Below, piece after piece: positions 6,986-14,862 of a stretch of DNA of 21,507 nt; within the stretch, counting starts at the first letter, position 1, and each line of letters opens with the position of its first letter. The notes under the pieces are model-generated. The model was not told where the DNA came from and searched no databases. It worked only from the letters and a program-made list of their open reading frames with translations. The position numbers and the translations under genes were made by a program. The DNA is taken from the NCBI GenBank assembly GCA_030684415.1, contig JAUXNL010000132.1, positions 1-21,507 on the forward strand. The letters are read 5' to 3'. Source of the DNA: Moraxellaceae bacterium. Lineage in GTDB: Bacteria; Pseudomonadota; Gammaproteobacteria; Pseudomonadales; Moraxellaceae.

Positions 6986-9922
6986 ATGATGGTCCTGCGT
7001 AAGCTTGCGGTAGCCTTGTTGAGTGTCGGCGTCTTGTTGCCGGGACTGGGTCACGCACTTGCCGTGAAAGATGTCCAGACCAAGTCCGCTCTGGGTGAAC
7101 CTTTTTATGCGGAAGTCGAACTCTCGGAGATCGGCGACCTCAATCCTGATGAAATCAAGGTCACACTGGCGACTCAGGAAGACTTTGAGCGCTTGGGCAT
7201 TGATCGGGTTTTCTTCCTCAATGACCTGCGTTTTGACGTGGTGCTGAACTCAGGCAACCGGTCTTTCGTCAAAATCACCTCTTCCAAGCCGGTACGCGAG
7301 CCTTACCTCGATTTCGTGGTGCGTATTGCCTGGCCGGGGAATGCCCGTCTGCAGAACGTGACCGCGCTGCTCGATCCGCCTCTGGTGGCCGACACGACAG
7401 CCCCTGATGTTCAGCCTGCCGTGGCAGGTCAACAGGCTGCCACGCCAGCACCTGTTGAAACGGTGGCTCAGCCAGTGGTTCAGCCGGTAGTGGCAACGCC
7501 CTTGGCTCCTGTGGCACAGGAGTCCGCCACGCCCCCAAAACCCGTATTGCCACCGAAGCGTCCGGTGGCCGAGCGACCGGTCCGTCAGCCGGAGCCCGTA
7601 ACCCAGTCTGACGGTTACCGTACCCGTGCCGGTGACACCATGTCGCGCGTGGCTGAGCAATTGCGCCCCAGCGATGCCGTCACCGCCGCGCAGACCATGA
7701 TTGCCATCCAGCGTGCGAATCCGCATGCCTTCGTCAATAACAACATCAACCTGCTCAAGCGCGATCAGGTGTTGCAGATTCCGTCAGAGTCCCAGATTCG
7801 CGAAGTCAGCACGCAGGAAGCTGTCGCCTCCATTCGCGAGCAGTCACAGGCATGGCGAGCCAGCCGTCCAGCGGCAGTCGACAAGCCTGCTCTTGAGGCT
7901 CAGCAGGTCAGTGCGGCGCCCGCTCCGGCCCCTGTAAAGCCTCCTGTCGCTGAACCCAAGCCCGAAATGAAGCTATTGGCCGCCCAGACCGGCAAGCCCG
8001 GAACAGCCGCGGCAGGTAAGGATCAGTCGGTGGTGTCGCCGGCCGAGGCCAAAAAGCTCGACGAAAATCGCGTCAAGGCGGAAGCCGCCAAAGCCGAGAA
8101 AGACAAACTGGCCGCCAAGGTCGGTACGCTGGATGCTCAGGTCAAGTCACACGACCAGCAGATTGATGTCCAGAATGCCAAGCTGGCCGAGTTGCAGGCC
8201 AAACTGAAAGCACAAAAGGAAGCGGCGGATGCCGCTGCGGCAAAGCAGGCGCCGGTTGCTGAAGCAGCACCGGCTGCTGAAGTGGCTGCCGAAACGCCTG
8301 ATGGCGTGAAGACTGAATCTGCGGACGTTGCGCCGGTTGTAGCGGCGACTCCGTTGCCGGCGGCTGAAAAGCCAAAGGCGGTAACGCCGCCACCTGCTGC
8401 GCCGGTTGAAGAAGAGTCTTCTTTGCTCCTGCCCTTGGCGGGGGTTGCGGCTTTGCTGCTGGGTGTGGCTGGCTTCTTTGGCTACCGCACGGTGCAGCGC
8501 CGCAAGCAGGAGGAAGAGGAAGCACTGGCCGAGCTTGAGGCTGCTGATGCGGGTGATGTTGGCGCAGAAGAACCCGGTATCGGCTTTGCCTTCGGCGCAT
8601 CGGATAACAGCATTGCCGGACGCCTCGATGGCGCTCAGCCGGCGCTGGATGACGACTTCCCCGGTCTTGATGATGTTTCTCCTGTCGCACGTGATCGTGT
8701 GCTGGCTGATCCGCTGGAAGAAGTGGAACAGTACCTGGCGTATGAGCGCTATCCGCAGGCAGCGGGCTTTTTGGCCAAGGCTGTAGCGGCAGCGCCCGAG
8801 CGTGCTGACCTGCGCATGAAGCTGCTCGAAGTTTATGCACATCTGGACGATCACAACGGTTTTGCCGAACAGGAATCCTGGTTCGAAAATGCAGGCGATT
8901 TGGGCGCGCTTGGTCGTGCAGAAGAGCTGAAAGCCGGCATGTCCGCTTTGCCGGTGGCAAAGTCGCATGGCGATCTGATCGACTTCGAGTCCAGCAAGTC
9001 TGCCGTAGCCGCTGATGACGACCTGCCTTCGCTTGAAGACCTGGAAATGGACTTCAATGCCACAGTCTCGGCCAGCAGCCCTTCACTGCAGTCGATCAAA
9101 GATACCGATTTTGATACCAGCCTCGATCTGAGCGATGACTTCAGTTTCGACGAGCCGGCTGCAGCGGCGCCCGCTACGGCGTCTGCGGCCCCGGCTGCAG
9201 CCGACAGCGGCCTCAGCCTCGATGAAGATCTCGACTTCAGCTTTGATGCCACCACGGAAGCCAAACCGTCGACGGACTACTCCGGTTTCGATCTGGATGA
9301 GAAGGCGTTTGCCGATGCGCCTGCCGCCGCCTCTGATGCCGGTCTCGACTTTTCGCTGGATGAAGAAGTGGCCGAGCCTGCTGCTAAAGGCGCCAGCTTT
9401 GATCTGGGTGAAGTCGATTTTTCCGAGTTTGATTCTGCTCCGGCGCAAACGGCTGCTGCAGAGATTGCCGTTGATGATGATCTCAGCTTCAGTCTCGACG
9501 ACCTTGAAGCCAGTGTTGCCGAAGGCGATGGTCTTGATGGGGATTTCAGCCTCAATGAAACCGCGTCTGCCACACCGTCTGACTTCAGCTTTGATGACAC
9601 GCTGGCCGATGCCGGCACCGGTGATGCAGCGGCTGACTTTGATGCCACCCTGCAGGCCAAGGCGCATGAACTGGCCGCTGTTGTGCCTCCGGTAGCCGCC
9701 CCTGCGCCGGCACCCGCAGCGTCGTCTGCTGATCTGGGCATGGATGACGAGTTCGACTTCCTGGCCGATACCGATGAAAACGCGACCAAGCTCGACCTGG
9801 CCCGCGCTTACATCGATATGGGTGATATGGAAGGGGCTCGCGACATTCTTCAGGAAGTGCTGAGCGAAGGTAACGGTAACCAGAAAGATGAGGCCAAAGG
9901 CCTTCTCGCTCAGGTGGGCTGA
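6986..9922 (+). CDS. fimV: FimV-family polar hub protein (LysM, TPR-like)
   Basis: A 978-residue inner-membrane protein with the FimV layout. A signal peptide spans about residues 1-26 (cleavage near GHALA). The conserved FimV N-terminal domain follows (KSALGEPFYAEVEL). After a Pro/Val-rich linker there is a LysM peptidoglycan-binding domain (about 209-265, YRTRAGDTMSRVAEQL). A charged coiled coil lies at about 353-421 and one membrane helix at about 478-500 (LLLPLAGVAALLLGVAGFFGY). The cytoplasmic half has a TPR-like segment (about 574-642), an acidic Asp/Ser/Phe repeat region (about 707-876) and the C-terminal FimV domain (932-978, KLDLARAYIDMGDMEGA). In Pseudomonas, FimV organises the pole and type IV pili and supports cAMP signalling; the same role here is inferred. 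Start is either ATG at 6986 or at 6989. A strong terminator follows. Confidence 0.95.
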   Translation: MMVLRKLAVALLSVGVLLPGLGHALAVKDVQTKSALGEPFYAEVELSEIGDLNPDEIKVTLATQEDFERLGIDRVFFLNDLRFDVVLNSGNRSFVKITSSKPVREPYLDFVVRIAWPGNARLQNVTALLDPPLVADTTAPDVQPAVAGQQAATPAPVETVAQPVVQPVVATPLAPVAQESATPPKPVLPPKRPVAERPVRQPEPVTQSDGYRTRAGDTMSRVAEQLRPSDAVTAAQTMIAIQRANPHAFVNNNINLLKRDQVLQIPSESQIREVSTQEAVASIREQSQAWRASRPAAVDKPALEAQQVSAAPAPAPVKPPVAEPKPEMKLLAAQTGKPGTAAAGKDQSVVSPAEAKKLDENRVKAEAAKAEKDKLAAKVGTLDAQVKSHDQQIDVQNAKLAELQAKLKAQKEAADAAAAKQAPVAEAAPAAEVAAETPDGVKTESADVAPVVAATPLPAAEKPKAVTPPPAAPVEEESSLLLPLAGVAALLLGVAGFFGYRTVQRRKQEEEEALAELEAADAGDVGAEEPGIGFAFGASDNSIAGRLDGAQPALDDDFPGLDDVSPVARDRVLADPLEEVEQYLAYERYPQAAGFLAKAVAAAPERADLRMKLLEVYAHLDDHNGFAEQESWFENAGDLGALGRAEELKAGMSALPVAKSHGDLIDFESSKSAVAADDDLPSLEDLEMDFNATVSASSPSLQSIKDTDFDTSLDLSDDFSFDEPAAAAPATASAAPAAADSGLSLDEDLDFSFDATTEAKPSTDYSGFDLDEKAFADAPAAASDAGLDFSLDEEVAEPAAKGASFDLGEVDFSEFDSAPAQTAAAEIAVDDDLSFSLDDLEASVAEGDGLDGDFSLNETASATPSDFSFDDTLADAGTGDAAADFDATLQAKAHELAAVVPPVAAPAPAPAASSADLGMDDEFDFLADTDENATKLDLARAYIDMGDMEGARDILQEVLSEGNGNQKDEAKGLLAQVG

Positions 9923-9970
9923 TGCCCTGACCGCTCCCCGGGTCGATAGCCGACAGGCTTGACGCTCACC

Positions 9971-9999
9971 AAAGGCCGCCGTAAAAAGGCGGCCTTTTT
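9971..9999 (+). terminator. rho-independent terminator after fimV
   Basis: AAAGGCCGCC (9971-9980) pairs perfectly with GGCGGCCTTT (9988-9997) around the loop GTAAAAA, and the run of T continues to 9999. It ends about 33 bases before the truA ATG, so fimV transcription should stop here. Confidence 0.9.
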
Positions 10000-10032
10000 C
10001 ATTTCCCGCCTGTGGGCGAGTTGGCTGAAAAG

Positions 10033-10830
10033 ATGCGGATTGCCATCGGTGTGGACTACAACGGACGCGGCTACCGGGGCTGGCAGACACAGCAGCCCGG
10101 CGTGAAAAGCGTGCAGGAAACACTGGAAAAAGCGATTGCGCGGGTAGCGGGTCATCCGGTGATCGTGCACGGGGCCGGTCGTACCGATGCTGGTGTGCAT
10201 GCGTCTGGCATGGTGGCGCATTTCGATGCCGATGCTGTGCGCAGTGATCGCAGTTGGATGCTGGGCGTCAACACGTATCTGCCGGAAGACATCGCCTTGC
10301 GCTGGGTTTGCCCGGTGGAGGATGCGTTTCATGCGCGCTTCAAGGCGGTCGCGCGGCGTTATCGCTACGTGATTTACAACCATCCTTTCCGTTCCAGCCT
10401 GCTGGCGGGGCAGGTGACCTGGCACTACCACGCACTGGATACGGCACGCATGCAGGCCGCAGCAGCCCATCTGGTGGGGGTGCACGACTTCACTTCCTTT
10501 CGTGCGGTGGCTTGTCAGGCACCGAAGCCCGTCCGGGATGTGCACTTCATCGAGCTGCGCCAGAAAGGGCGCCTGATCGTCATCGATATCCAGGCCGACG
10601 GTTTTTTACATCATATGGTGCGCAATATTGCCGGCGTGCTGATGGCCATTGGCCAGGGCAAGGCCGAGCCGGACTGGGCTGCTGACGTGCTGGCGGCGCG
10701 TGACCGGACACTGGGAGGCGTGACGGCGCCGGCAGATGGCCTGTATTTTGTGGACGTGCACTACCCGCCAGAGTTTGTGTTACCGCGCGAGGAGCCGTTG
10801 GGGCCTGCGTTTCTTCACGGGGTTTACTGA
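10033..10830 (+). CDS. truA: tRNA pseudouridine(38-40) synthase
   Basis: Makes pseudouridine at positions 38-40 in the anticodon arm of several tRNAs, in the cytoplasm. From the ATG at 10033 the product is 265 residues, starting MRIAIGVDYNGRGYRGWQ as in many TruA proteins. The catalytic aspartate is Asp52 in HGAGRTDAGVHA. Other family blocks are FHARFKAVARRYRY, HDFTSFRAVACQ and the C-terminal GFLHHMVRNIAGVLM. An in-frame GTG at 10012 would add seven residues; neither start has a strong ribosome site, so the start is uncertain. The fimV terminator ends just upstream, so truA needs its own promoter or read-through. No close downstream partner is present before trpF. Confidence 0.96.
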   Translation: MRIAIGVDYNGRGYRGWQTQQPGVKSVQETLEKAIARVAGHPVIVHGAGRTDAGVHASGMVAHFDADAVRSDRSWMLGVNTYLPEDIALRWVCPVEDAFHARFKAVARRYRYVIYNHPFRSSLLAGQVTWHYHALDTARMQAAAAHLVGVHDFTSFRAVACQAPKPVRDVHFIELRQKGRLIVIDIQADGFLHHMVRNIAGVLMAIGQGKAEPDWAADVLAARDRTLGGVTAPADGLYFVDVHYPPEFVLPREEPLGPAFLHGVY

Positions 10831-10878
10831 GTCATCGCAGGAAGTGTTAGCCGCTGGCTGAAAGCGCCCCTGCAGACT

Positions 10879-10903
10879 CTTCGACAGGGCTCAGGGCAAA
10901 CGG
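10879..10903. repeat. dispersed-repeat signature in truA-trpF gap
   Basis: The segment TTCGACAGGGCTCAGGGC followed by AAACGG closely resembles the CTTCGACAGGCTCAGGGCGAACGG-type sequence found between genes in many beta- and gammaproteobacteria. A 10-bp palindrome CGGCATGCCG lies just after it (10913-10922). Repeat identity is from memory; only one copy is present here. The rest of the 281-base gap shows no gene, no leader peptide with tandem Trp codons and no attenuator. Confidence 0.5.
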
Positions 10904-11075
10904 TTCTCCGGGCGGCATGCCGGCGCCCCAGCCGTGCAGCGCGTCCAATGGCGGGTCGGTTCGTCAAGGTCGGGTCATTTCCACTCCGTGCGACAAGGCT
11001 GGGTCGGCTATCTTCCGCACGCCCTGTTCAGGCGCGATGGAAGTGTCGGCCGGGGTATAGCCCTGTCAGCATCGC

Positions 11076-11084
11076 TGCTAGAAT
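11076..11084 (+). promoter_or_regulatory. extended -10 element upstream of trpF
   Basis: TGCTAGAAT (11076-11084) is an extended -10 sequence (TGN then TAGAAT, 5 of 6). It lies 27 bases before the TTG start of trpF and would give a very short leader. No convincing -35 box is present, which extended -10 promoters can tolerate. The identical nonamer occurs upstream of cvpA. Confidence 0.45.
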
Positions 11085-11111
11085 GCGCGCTTTCCTCAAG
11101 GTATCCAGTCT

Positions 11112-11759
11112 TTGTCTACTCGAGTCCGCGTCAAAATCTGTGGGATAACCCGAGCCGGAGACGCGATGGTGGCAGTGGCGGCAGGAGCCGACGCGCTGGG
11201 TTTTGTTTTTTACGAGCCCAGCCCACGTCATGTCACGGCGGAGGCGGCCTCGGCCATCGTCCGGCAATTGCCTCCGCTGGTCACCACCGTCGGGCTTTTC
11301 GTTAACGCGGCGGCGGCGGAAGTCCGCGCTGTGCTGGCGCAAGTTCCGCTAGCGTTGTTGCAGTTTCACGGTGACGAAGACAATGCATTTTGCGCGCAGT
11401 TCGGTCGGCCCTGGATCAAGGCACTGGCCGTGCGCCCGGACAGTGATACTTCGGCAGACATTCGCCGGTTTCCGGATGCTGCGGGCATCTTGCTCGATGC
11501 ATGGCATCCGGATTTGCGTGGCGGCACCGGTCAGGCGTTTGACTGGCGGCATTTCCCACACGATGCCGGCAAGCCGCTGATTCTGGCAGGGGGACTGACG
11601 CCGGAAAATGTGGCCGATGCCATCACGCGAACACAGCCTTATGCTGTTGATGTGAGTGGGGGCGTGGAGCTGATTGATGCGCAGGGACATGCGCAAAAAG
11701 GCCTGAAAGATGCGGAGCGTATCCGCGCATTTATTGCAGCCGTACACAGGACAGCCTGA
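11112..11759 (+). CDS. trpF: phosphoribosylanthranilate isomerase
   Basis: Amadori isomerisation of phosphoribosylanthranilate to CdRP in tryptophan synthesis. The product is 215 residues with a single TIM-barrel. The catalytic cysteine is Cys10 in VRVKICGITRAGDA and the catalytic aspartate is Asp129 in LLDAWHPDLRGGTG. The phosphate-binding end is LAGGLTPENV, then VDVSGGVE. The start is a TTG at 11112, the first start available in this frame, with AAGG at 11098-11101; MSTRVRVKICG fits the family. The TGA is directly followed by the trpB ATG (TGAATG), which suggests translational coupling and a trpFBA operon. Confidence 0.96.
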   Translation: MSTRVRVKICGITRAGDAMVAVAAGADALGFVFYEPSPRHVTAEAASAIVRQLPPLVTTVGLFVNAAAAEVRAVLAQVPLALLQFHGDEDNAFCAQFGRPWIKALAVRPDSDTSADIRRFPDAAGILLDAWHPDLRGGTGQAFDWRHFPHDAGKPLILAGGLTPENVADAITRTQPYAVDVSGGVELIDAQGHAQKGLKDAERIRAFIAAVHRTA

Positions 11760-12971
11760 ATGAACAAACCCGTTGATTTTTCCCGGTTCCCGGATGCCCG
11801 TGGCCACTTCGGCATTCATGGTGGCCGTTTTGTGTCCGAGACACTGATGTGCGCACTCACCGAACTGGAGTCGCTTTATGCACGTCTGAAGGATGATCCG
11901 GAGTTCCGTGCCGAACTGGATCGTGACCTGTCGTTTTATGTCGGCCGGCCTTCGCCGCTGTATCACGCGGAACGCTGGAGCCGGGAGTTGGGTGGCGCGC
12001 AGATTTAACTCAAACGTGAAGACCTGAATCACACCCGCGCGCACAAGGTCAACAACACCATCGGTCAGGCCTTGCTCGCCAAGCACTCCGGCAAAAAGCG
12101 CGTGATTGCCGAAACCGGTGCGGGCCAGCATGGTGTGGCCACGGCAACGATTGCTGCTCGTCTCGGCATGGAGTGCGTGGTGTACATGGGCGAGGAAGAC
12201 GTCAAACGCCAGAGCATGAATGTGTATCGCATGAAGTTGCTCGGCGCGACGGTGGTGCCAGTGACCTCTGGCAGCAAGACGCTCAAGGATGCCCTCAACG
12301 AAGCCATGCGCGACTGGGTCACGAATGTCGATGACACGTTCTATATCATCGGCACGGTGGCGGGGCCGCATCCGTATCCCATGCTGGTGCGTGATTTCCA
12401 GTGCATCATCGGGCGTGAAGCGCGCGAGCAGTGCCTGACACAAGCCGGCCGGTTGCCGGATGCGCTGGTCGCCTGCGTGGGGGGCGGTTCCAATGCGATC
12501 GGCCTGTTCCATCCTTTCCTGAATGATGACAGCGTGCAGATGTACGGTGTCGAGGCCGCAGGCCACGGGCTGGATTCTGGTTCTCATGCTGCGCCGCTCA
12601 ACGCCGGCCGGCCCGGCGTATTGCATGGCAACCGCACTTACCTGATGGAAGACGACAACGGCCAGATTATTGAAACGCACTCGGTTTCGGCCGGTCTGGA
12701 TTATCCCGGCGTGGGGCCGGAGCACAGCTGGCTGAAAGATATCGGCCGCGTGAATTACGTTGGCGTGACCGATGATGAGGCGCTGGAAGGCTTTCGTGAT
12801 CTCACACAAAAAGAAGGCATCATTCCGGCACTCGAATCCAGCCATGCGGTGGCCTATGTGAAAAAACTGGCGCCGACCCTGCCGAAAGACGGCATCATCA
12901 TCTGCAATCTTTCCGGTCGTGGCGACAAGGATTTGCTGACGGTGGCCAAGCTCGACGGCATTACTGTCTGA
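11760..12971 (+). pseudogene. trpB: tryptophan synthase beta chain, interrupted by in-frame TAA
   Basis: The frame encodes a full-length TrpB (403 residues plus an internal stop), which makes tryptophan from indole and serine using PLP. Codon 83 (12006-12008) is TAA where the family has Tyr in IYLKREDLNH. Codon 93 is CGC (Arg) in HTRAHK where the family has Gly (HTGAHK), three residues before the PLP lysine (Lys96). The remainder is well conserved: ETGAGQHGVATA, the PLP-phosphate loop GGGSNAIG (about 240-247), AGRPGVLHG, and GLDYPGVGPEHSWL. The N-terminal piece is 82 residues. The next in-frame ATG (12072) lies beyond Lys96, so neither piece alone could be an enzyme. The frame follows the trpF stop directly and lies 79 bases before trpA. 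It is either a recent nonsense mutation or a base-call error; the intact frame favours a very recent event or error. Confidence 0.85.
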
Positions 12972-13050
12972 GCCTGTTCCGGATTTTTTTGGCGGCCACC
13001 CGTGTCGGATGGCAAGCCTTGATGCTGACTTAACGAAGCTGAAGATAACG

Positions 13051-13857
13051 ATGAGCCGAATTGCTGCGCGCTTTGCCCAACTCACGTCTGCTGGCCGCAA
13101 GGCCCTGATTCCCTATGTCACCGCGGGTGATCCACAGCCTGCCGTCACCGTGCCGCTCCTGCACGCCATGGTGGCTGCTGGCGCTGATGTACTGGAAATC
13201 GGTGTGCCGTTTTCCGATCCGATGGCGGATGGCCCCGTGATTACCCATGCTCATGAGCGTGCGCTCAAACATAATGTCAGCCTTGGCGATGTGCTCGCCA
13301 TGGTGCGCCAATTCCGCGAGCAGGACAGTACGACGCCGGTGGTGCTGATGGGCTATCTCAATCCGGTCGAAGCCATGGGCTACGCCGCCTTTGCCGATGC
13401 CGCAGCGGCAGCGGGCGTTGATGGGGTGTTGACCGTCGACTTGCCCCCGGAAGAGGCCGAAGACCTCATGGTGGAGCTACGCCGGCAGCAGATCGATCCC
13501 ATTTACCTGTTGGCACCGACCACGACCGATGAGCGCATCCGCCTGATTACCGGTGCAGCCAGTGGCTATGTCTACTATGTTTCTCTCAAGGGCGTGACCG
13601 GCTCGGCCAGCCTGGATATTCCGGAAGTGGCTAAACGCATTGAAACAATCCGGACGATCAGTCATTTGCCCATCGGGGTCGGTTTTGGTATCAAGGACGC
13701 CAGTTCCGCTGCTGCCGTTGCCGCTTTTGCCGATGGGGTAGTGGTGGGCTCGGTACTGGTGGATCGTATCGACCAGTTGCAGGATGACCCGGTCGCGATA
13801 CCCGCTGCCATTGCCGGCATTCTGCAAGGCATGAGACATGCCATGGACCAGCGCTGA
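13051..13857 (+). CDS. trpA: tryptophan synthase alpha chain
   Basis: Cleaves indole-3-glycerol phosphate to indole and glyceraldehyde 3-phosphate; indole is channelled to TrpB in the alpha2beta2 complex. The product is 268 residues, the standard size. The two catalytic acids sit at the classic numbers: Glu49 (LEIGVPFSD) and Asp60 (MADGPVI). The early block GRKALIPYVTAGDP, YYVSLKGVTGS (about 171-181) and PIGVGFGIKD (phosphate binding) are intact. The ATG at 13051 is chosen over the upstream in-frame ATG at 13009 because MSRIAARFAQL is the family start and gives exact catalytic numbering, although its ribosome site is weak. It lies 79 bases after trpB, and its expression may suffer from polarity of the trpB stop. 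Confidence 0.97.
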   Translation: MSRIAARFAQLTSAGRKALIPYVTAGDPQPAVTVPLLHAMVAAGADVLEIGVPFSDPMADGPVITHAHERALKHNVSLGDVLAMVRQFREQDSTTPVVLMGYLNPVEAMGYAAFADAAAAAGVDGVLTVDLPPEEAEDLMVELRRQQIDPIYLLAPTTTDERIRLITGAASGYVYYVSLKGVTGSASLDIPEVAKRIETIRTISHLPIGVGFGIKDASSAAAVAAFADGVVVGSVLVDRIDQLQDDPVAIPAAIAGILQGMRHAMDQR

Positions 13858-13891
13858 TTTTCTGCACAGCGCTGGAATCAGGATCAGGAAA

Positions 13892-13910
13892 CCGGAGGCG
13901 CGGCCTCCGG
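13892..13910 (+). promoter_or_regulatory. hairpin in the accD leader
   Basis: CCGGAGGC (13892-13899) pairs perfectly with GCCTCCGG (13903-13910) around a three-base loop, 17 bases before the accD ATG and just before its AGGGG ribosome site. There is no T-tract, so it is not a simple terminator. It could modulate accD translation or mRNA stability; in E. coli carboxyltransferase binds its own mRNA, but a link to this hairpin is inference. Confidence 0.45.
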
Positions 13911-13927
13911 CATTCAGGGGTTAGACC

Positions 13928-14791
13928 ATGAGCTCAAGCTGGCTCGAAAAAATTCTTCCCAACGTCGGCACCAATGTCGATGAGCGCAAAACCTCCGTGC
14001 CGGAAGGTCTCTGGCGCAAATGCCCCAAATGCGATGCCGTGCTCTACAAGCCCGAGCTCGATCGTAGCCAGAATGTCTGCCCCAAGTGCGATCACCACAT
14101 GCGCATCAATGCGCGCGAACGCCTCGACATGTTCCTGGATCAGGAAGGACGTGAAGAGTTCGCCATGGATCTGGTGCCGGTTGATCTGCTGAAGTTCAAA
14201 GACAGCAAGAAATACAAGGATCGTCTGGTGGCGGCGCAGAAGGAGACCGGCGAGAAAGATGCGCTCATTGCCATGAAGGGCCATCTCAACGGTCTGCCAT
14301 TGGTGACCGTGGCCTTCGAGTTCGGCTTCATGGGCGGCTCGATGGGCTCTGTGGTCGGCGCCAAGTTTGTCCGTGCGGCCGAGTTTTGCCTTGAGCACCG
14401 TATTCCGCTGGTCTGTTTTGCCGCCTCCGGCGGTGCCCGCATGCAGGAGGCCTTGTTCTCCCTGATGCAGATGGCGCGCACGTCGGCTGCCCTGGAAAAA
14501 ATGAAAATGCAGGGCGTGCCGTTCATTTCCGTGATGACCGACCCTGTGTATGGCGGTGTGTCGGCCAGCCTGGCCATGCTGGGCGACATCAATGCCGCCG
14601 AGCCCAACGCGCTGATCGGTTTTGCCGGACCACGCGTGATCGAGCAGACGGTGCGCCAGAAGCTGCCGGAAGGGTTTCAGCGCTCCGAGTTTCTGGTTGA
14701 GCATGGGGCTATCGACATCATCATCCACCGTCATGAAATGCGCGATACGTTGTTCCGTCTGCTGGCCAAGCTCACGCATTACCCCATCTGA
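13928..14791 (+). CDS. accD: acetyl-CoA carboxylase carboxyltransferase beta subunit
   Basis: Beta subunit of the carboxyltransferase that moves the carboxyl group from biotin carboxyl carrier protein to acetyl-CoA, making malonyl-CoA for fatty-acid synthesis; its partner is AccA, which is not in this window. The product is 287 residues. The N-terminal zinc ribbon is complete: Cys32, Cys35, Cys51 and Cys54 (CPKC twice). The crotonase-like body shows FGFMGGSMGSVVGAKF, ASGGARMQEALFSLMQMA, DPVYGGVSAS and IGFAGPRVIEQTVRQKLPEGFQ. The ATG at 13928 follows AGGGG at 13916-13920. A palindromic hairpin lies just upstream and a terminator-like hairpin follows. The trpA-accD-folC order is conserved in many gammaproteobacteria. 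Confidence 0.98.
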   Translation: MSSSWLEKILPNVGTNVDERKTSVPEGLWRKCPKCDAVLYKPELDRSQNVCPKCDHHMRINARERLDMFLDQEGREEFAMDLVPVDLLKFKDSKKYKDRLVAAQKETGEKDALIAMKGHLNGLPLVTVAFEFGFMGGSMGSVVGAKFVRAAEFCLEHRIPLVCFAASGGARMQEALFSLMQMARTSAALEKMKMQGVPFISVMTDPVYGGVSASLAMLGDINAAEPNALIGFAGPRVIEQTVRQKLPEGFQRSEFLVEHGAIDIIIHRHEMRDTLFRLLAKLTHYPI

Positions 14792-14805
14792 TTTTGCATC
14801 GCTGA

Positions 14806-14830
14806 CAAATCGGCCCGTGGGGCCGATTTG
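14806..14830 (+). terminator. terminator-like hairpin between accD and folC
   Basis: CAAATCGGCCC (14806-14816) pairs perfectly with GGGCCGATTTG (14820-14830) around a GTG loop. The following bases, CGTTTCTGGTCTTCATTTTT, are T-rich but broken. It starts 15 bases after the accD stop and probably terminates partially; folC begins 33 bases later. Confidence 0.65.
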
Positions 14831-14862
14831 CGTTTCTGGTCTTCATTTTTGGCGTGAGCCGC

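Noticed and set aside
9083..10123. 346-codon minus-strand open frame opposite the end of fimV
   Set aside because: Its Ile/Glu/Gly repeats mirror the low-complexity DFSFD region of FimV, and it crosses the fimV terminator.
10831..11111. Tryptophan attenuator or leader peptide before trpF
   Set aside because: I found no short frame with tandem Trp codons and no alternating hairpins with a T-tract.
12006..12008. Stop-codon reassignment as an explanation for the TAA in trpB
   Set aside because: asd ends in TAA at the expected C-terminus and no other gene here contains an internal TAA, so general recoding is not supported.
12972..13050. Terminator between trpB and trpA (run of seven T)
   Set aside because: No stem precedes the T-run, so it is not a rho-independent terminator.
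11349..13100. 583-codon minus-strand open frame opposite trpF, trpB and trpA
   Set aside because: Its sequence is a His/Arg/Gln-rich shadow of well-conserved plus-strand genes and shows no protein family; long antisense frames are expected with this codon bias.
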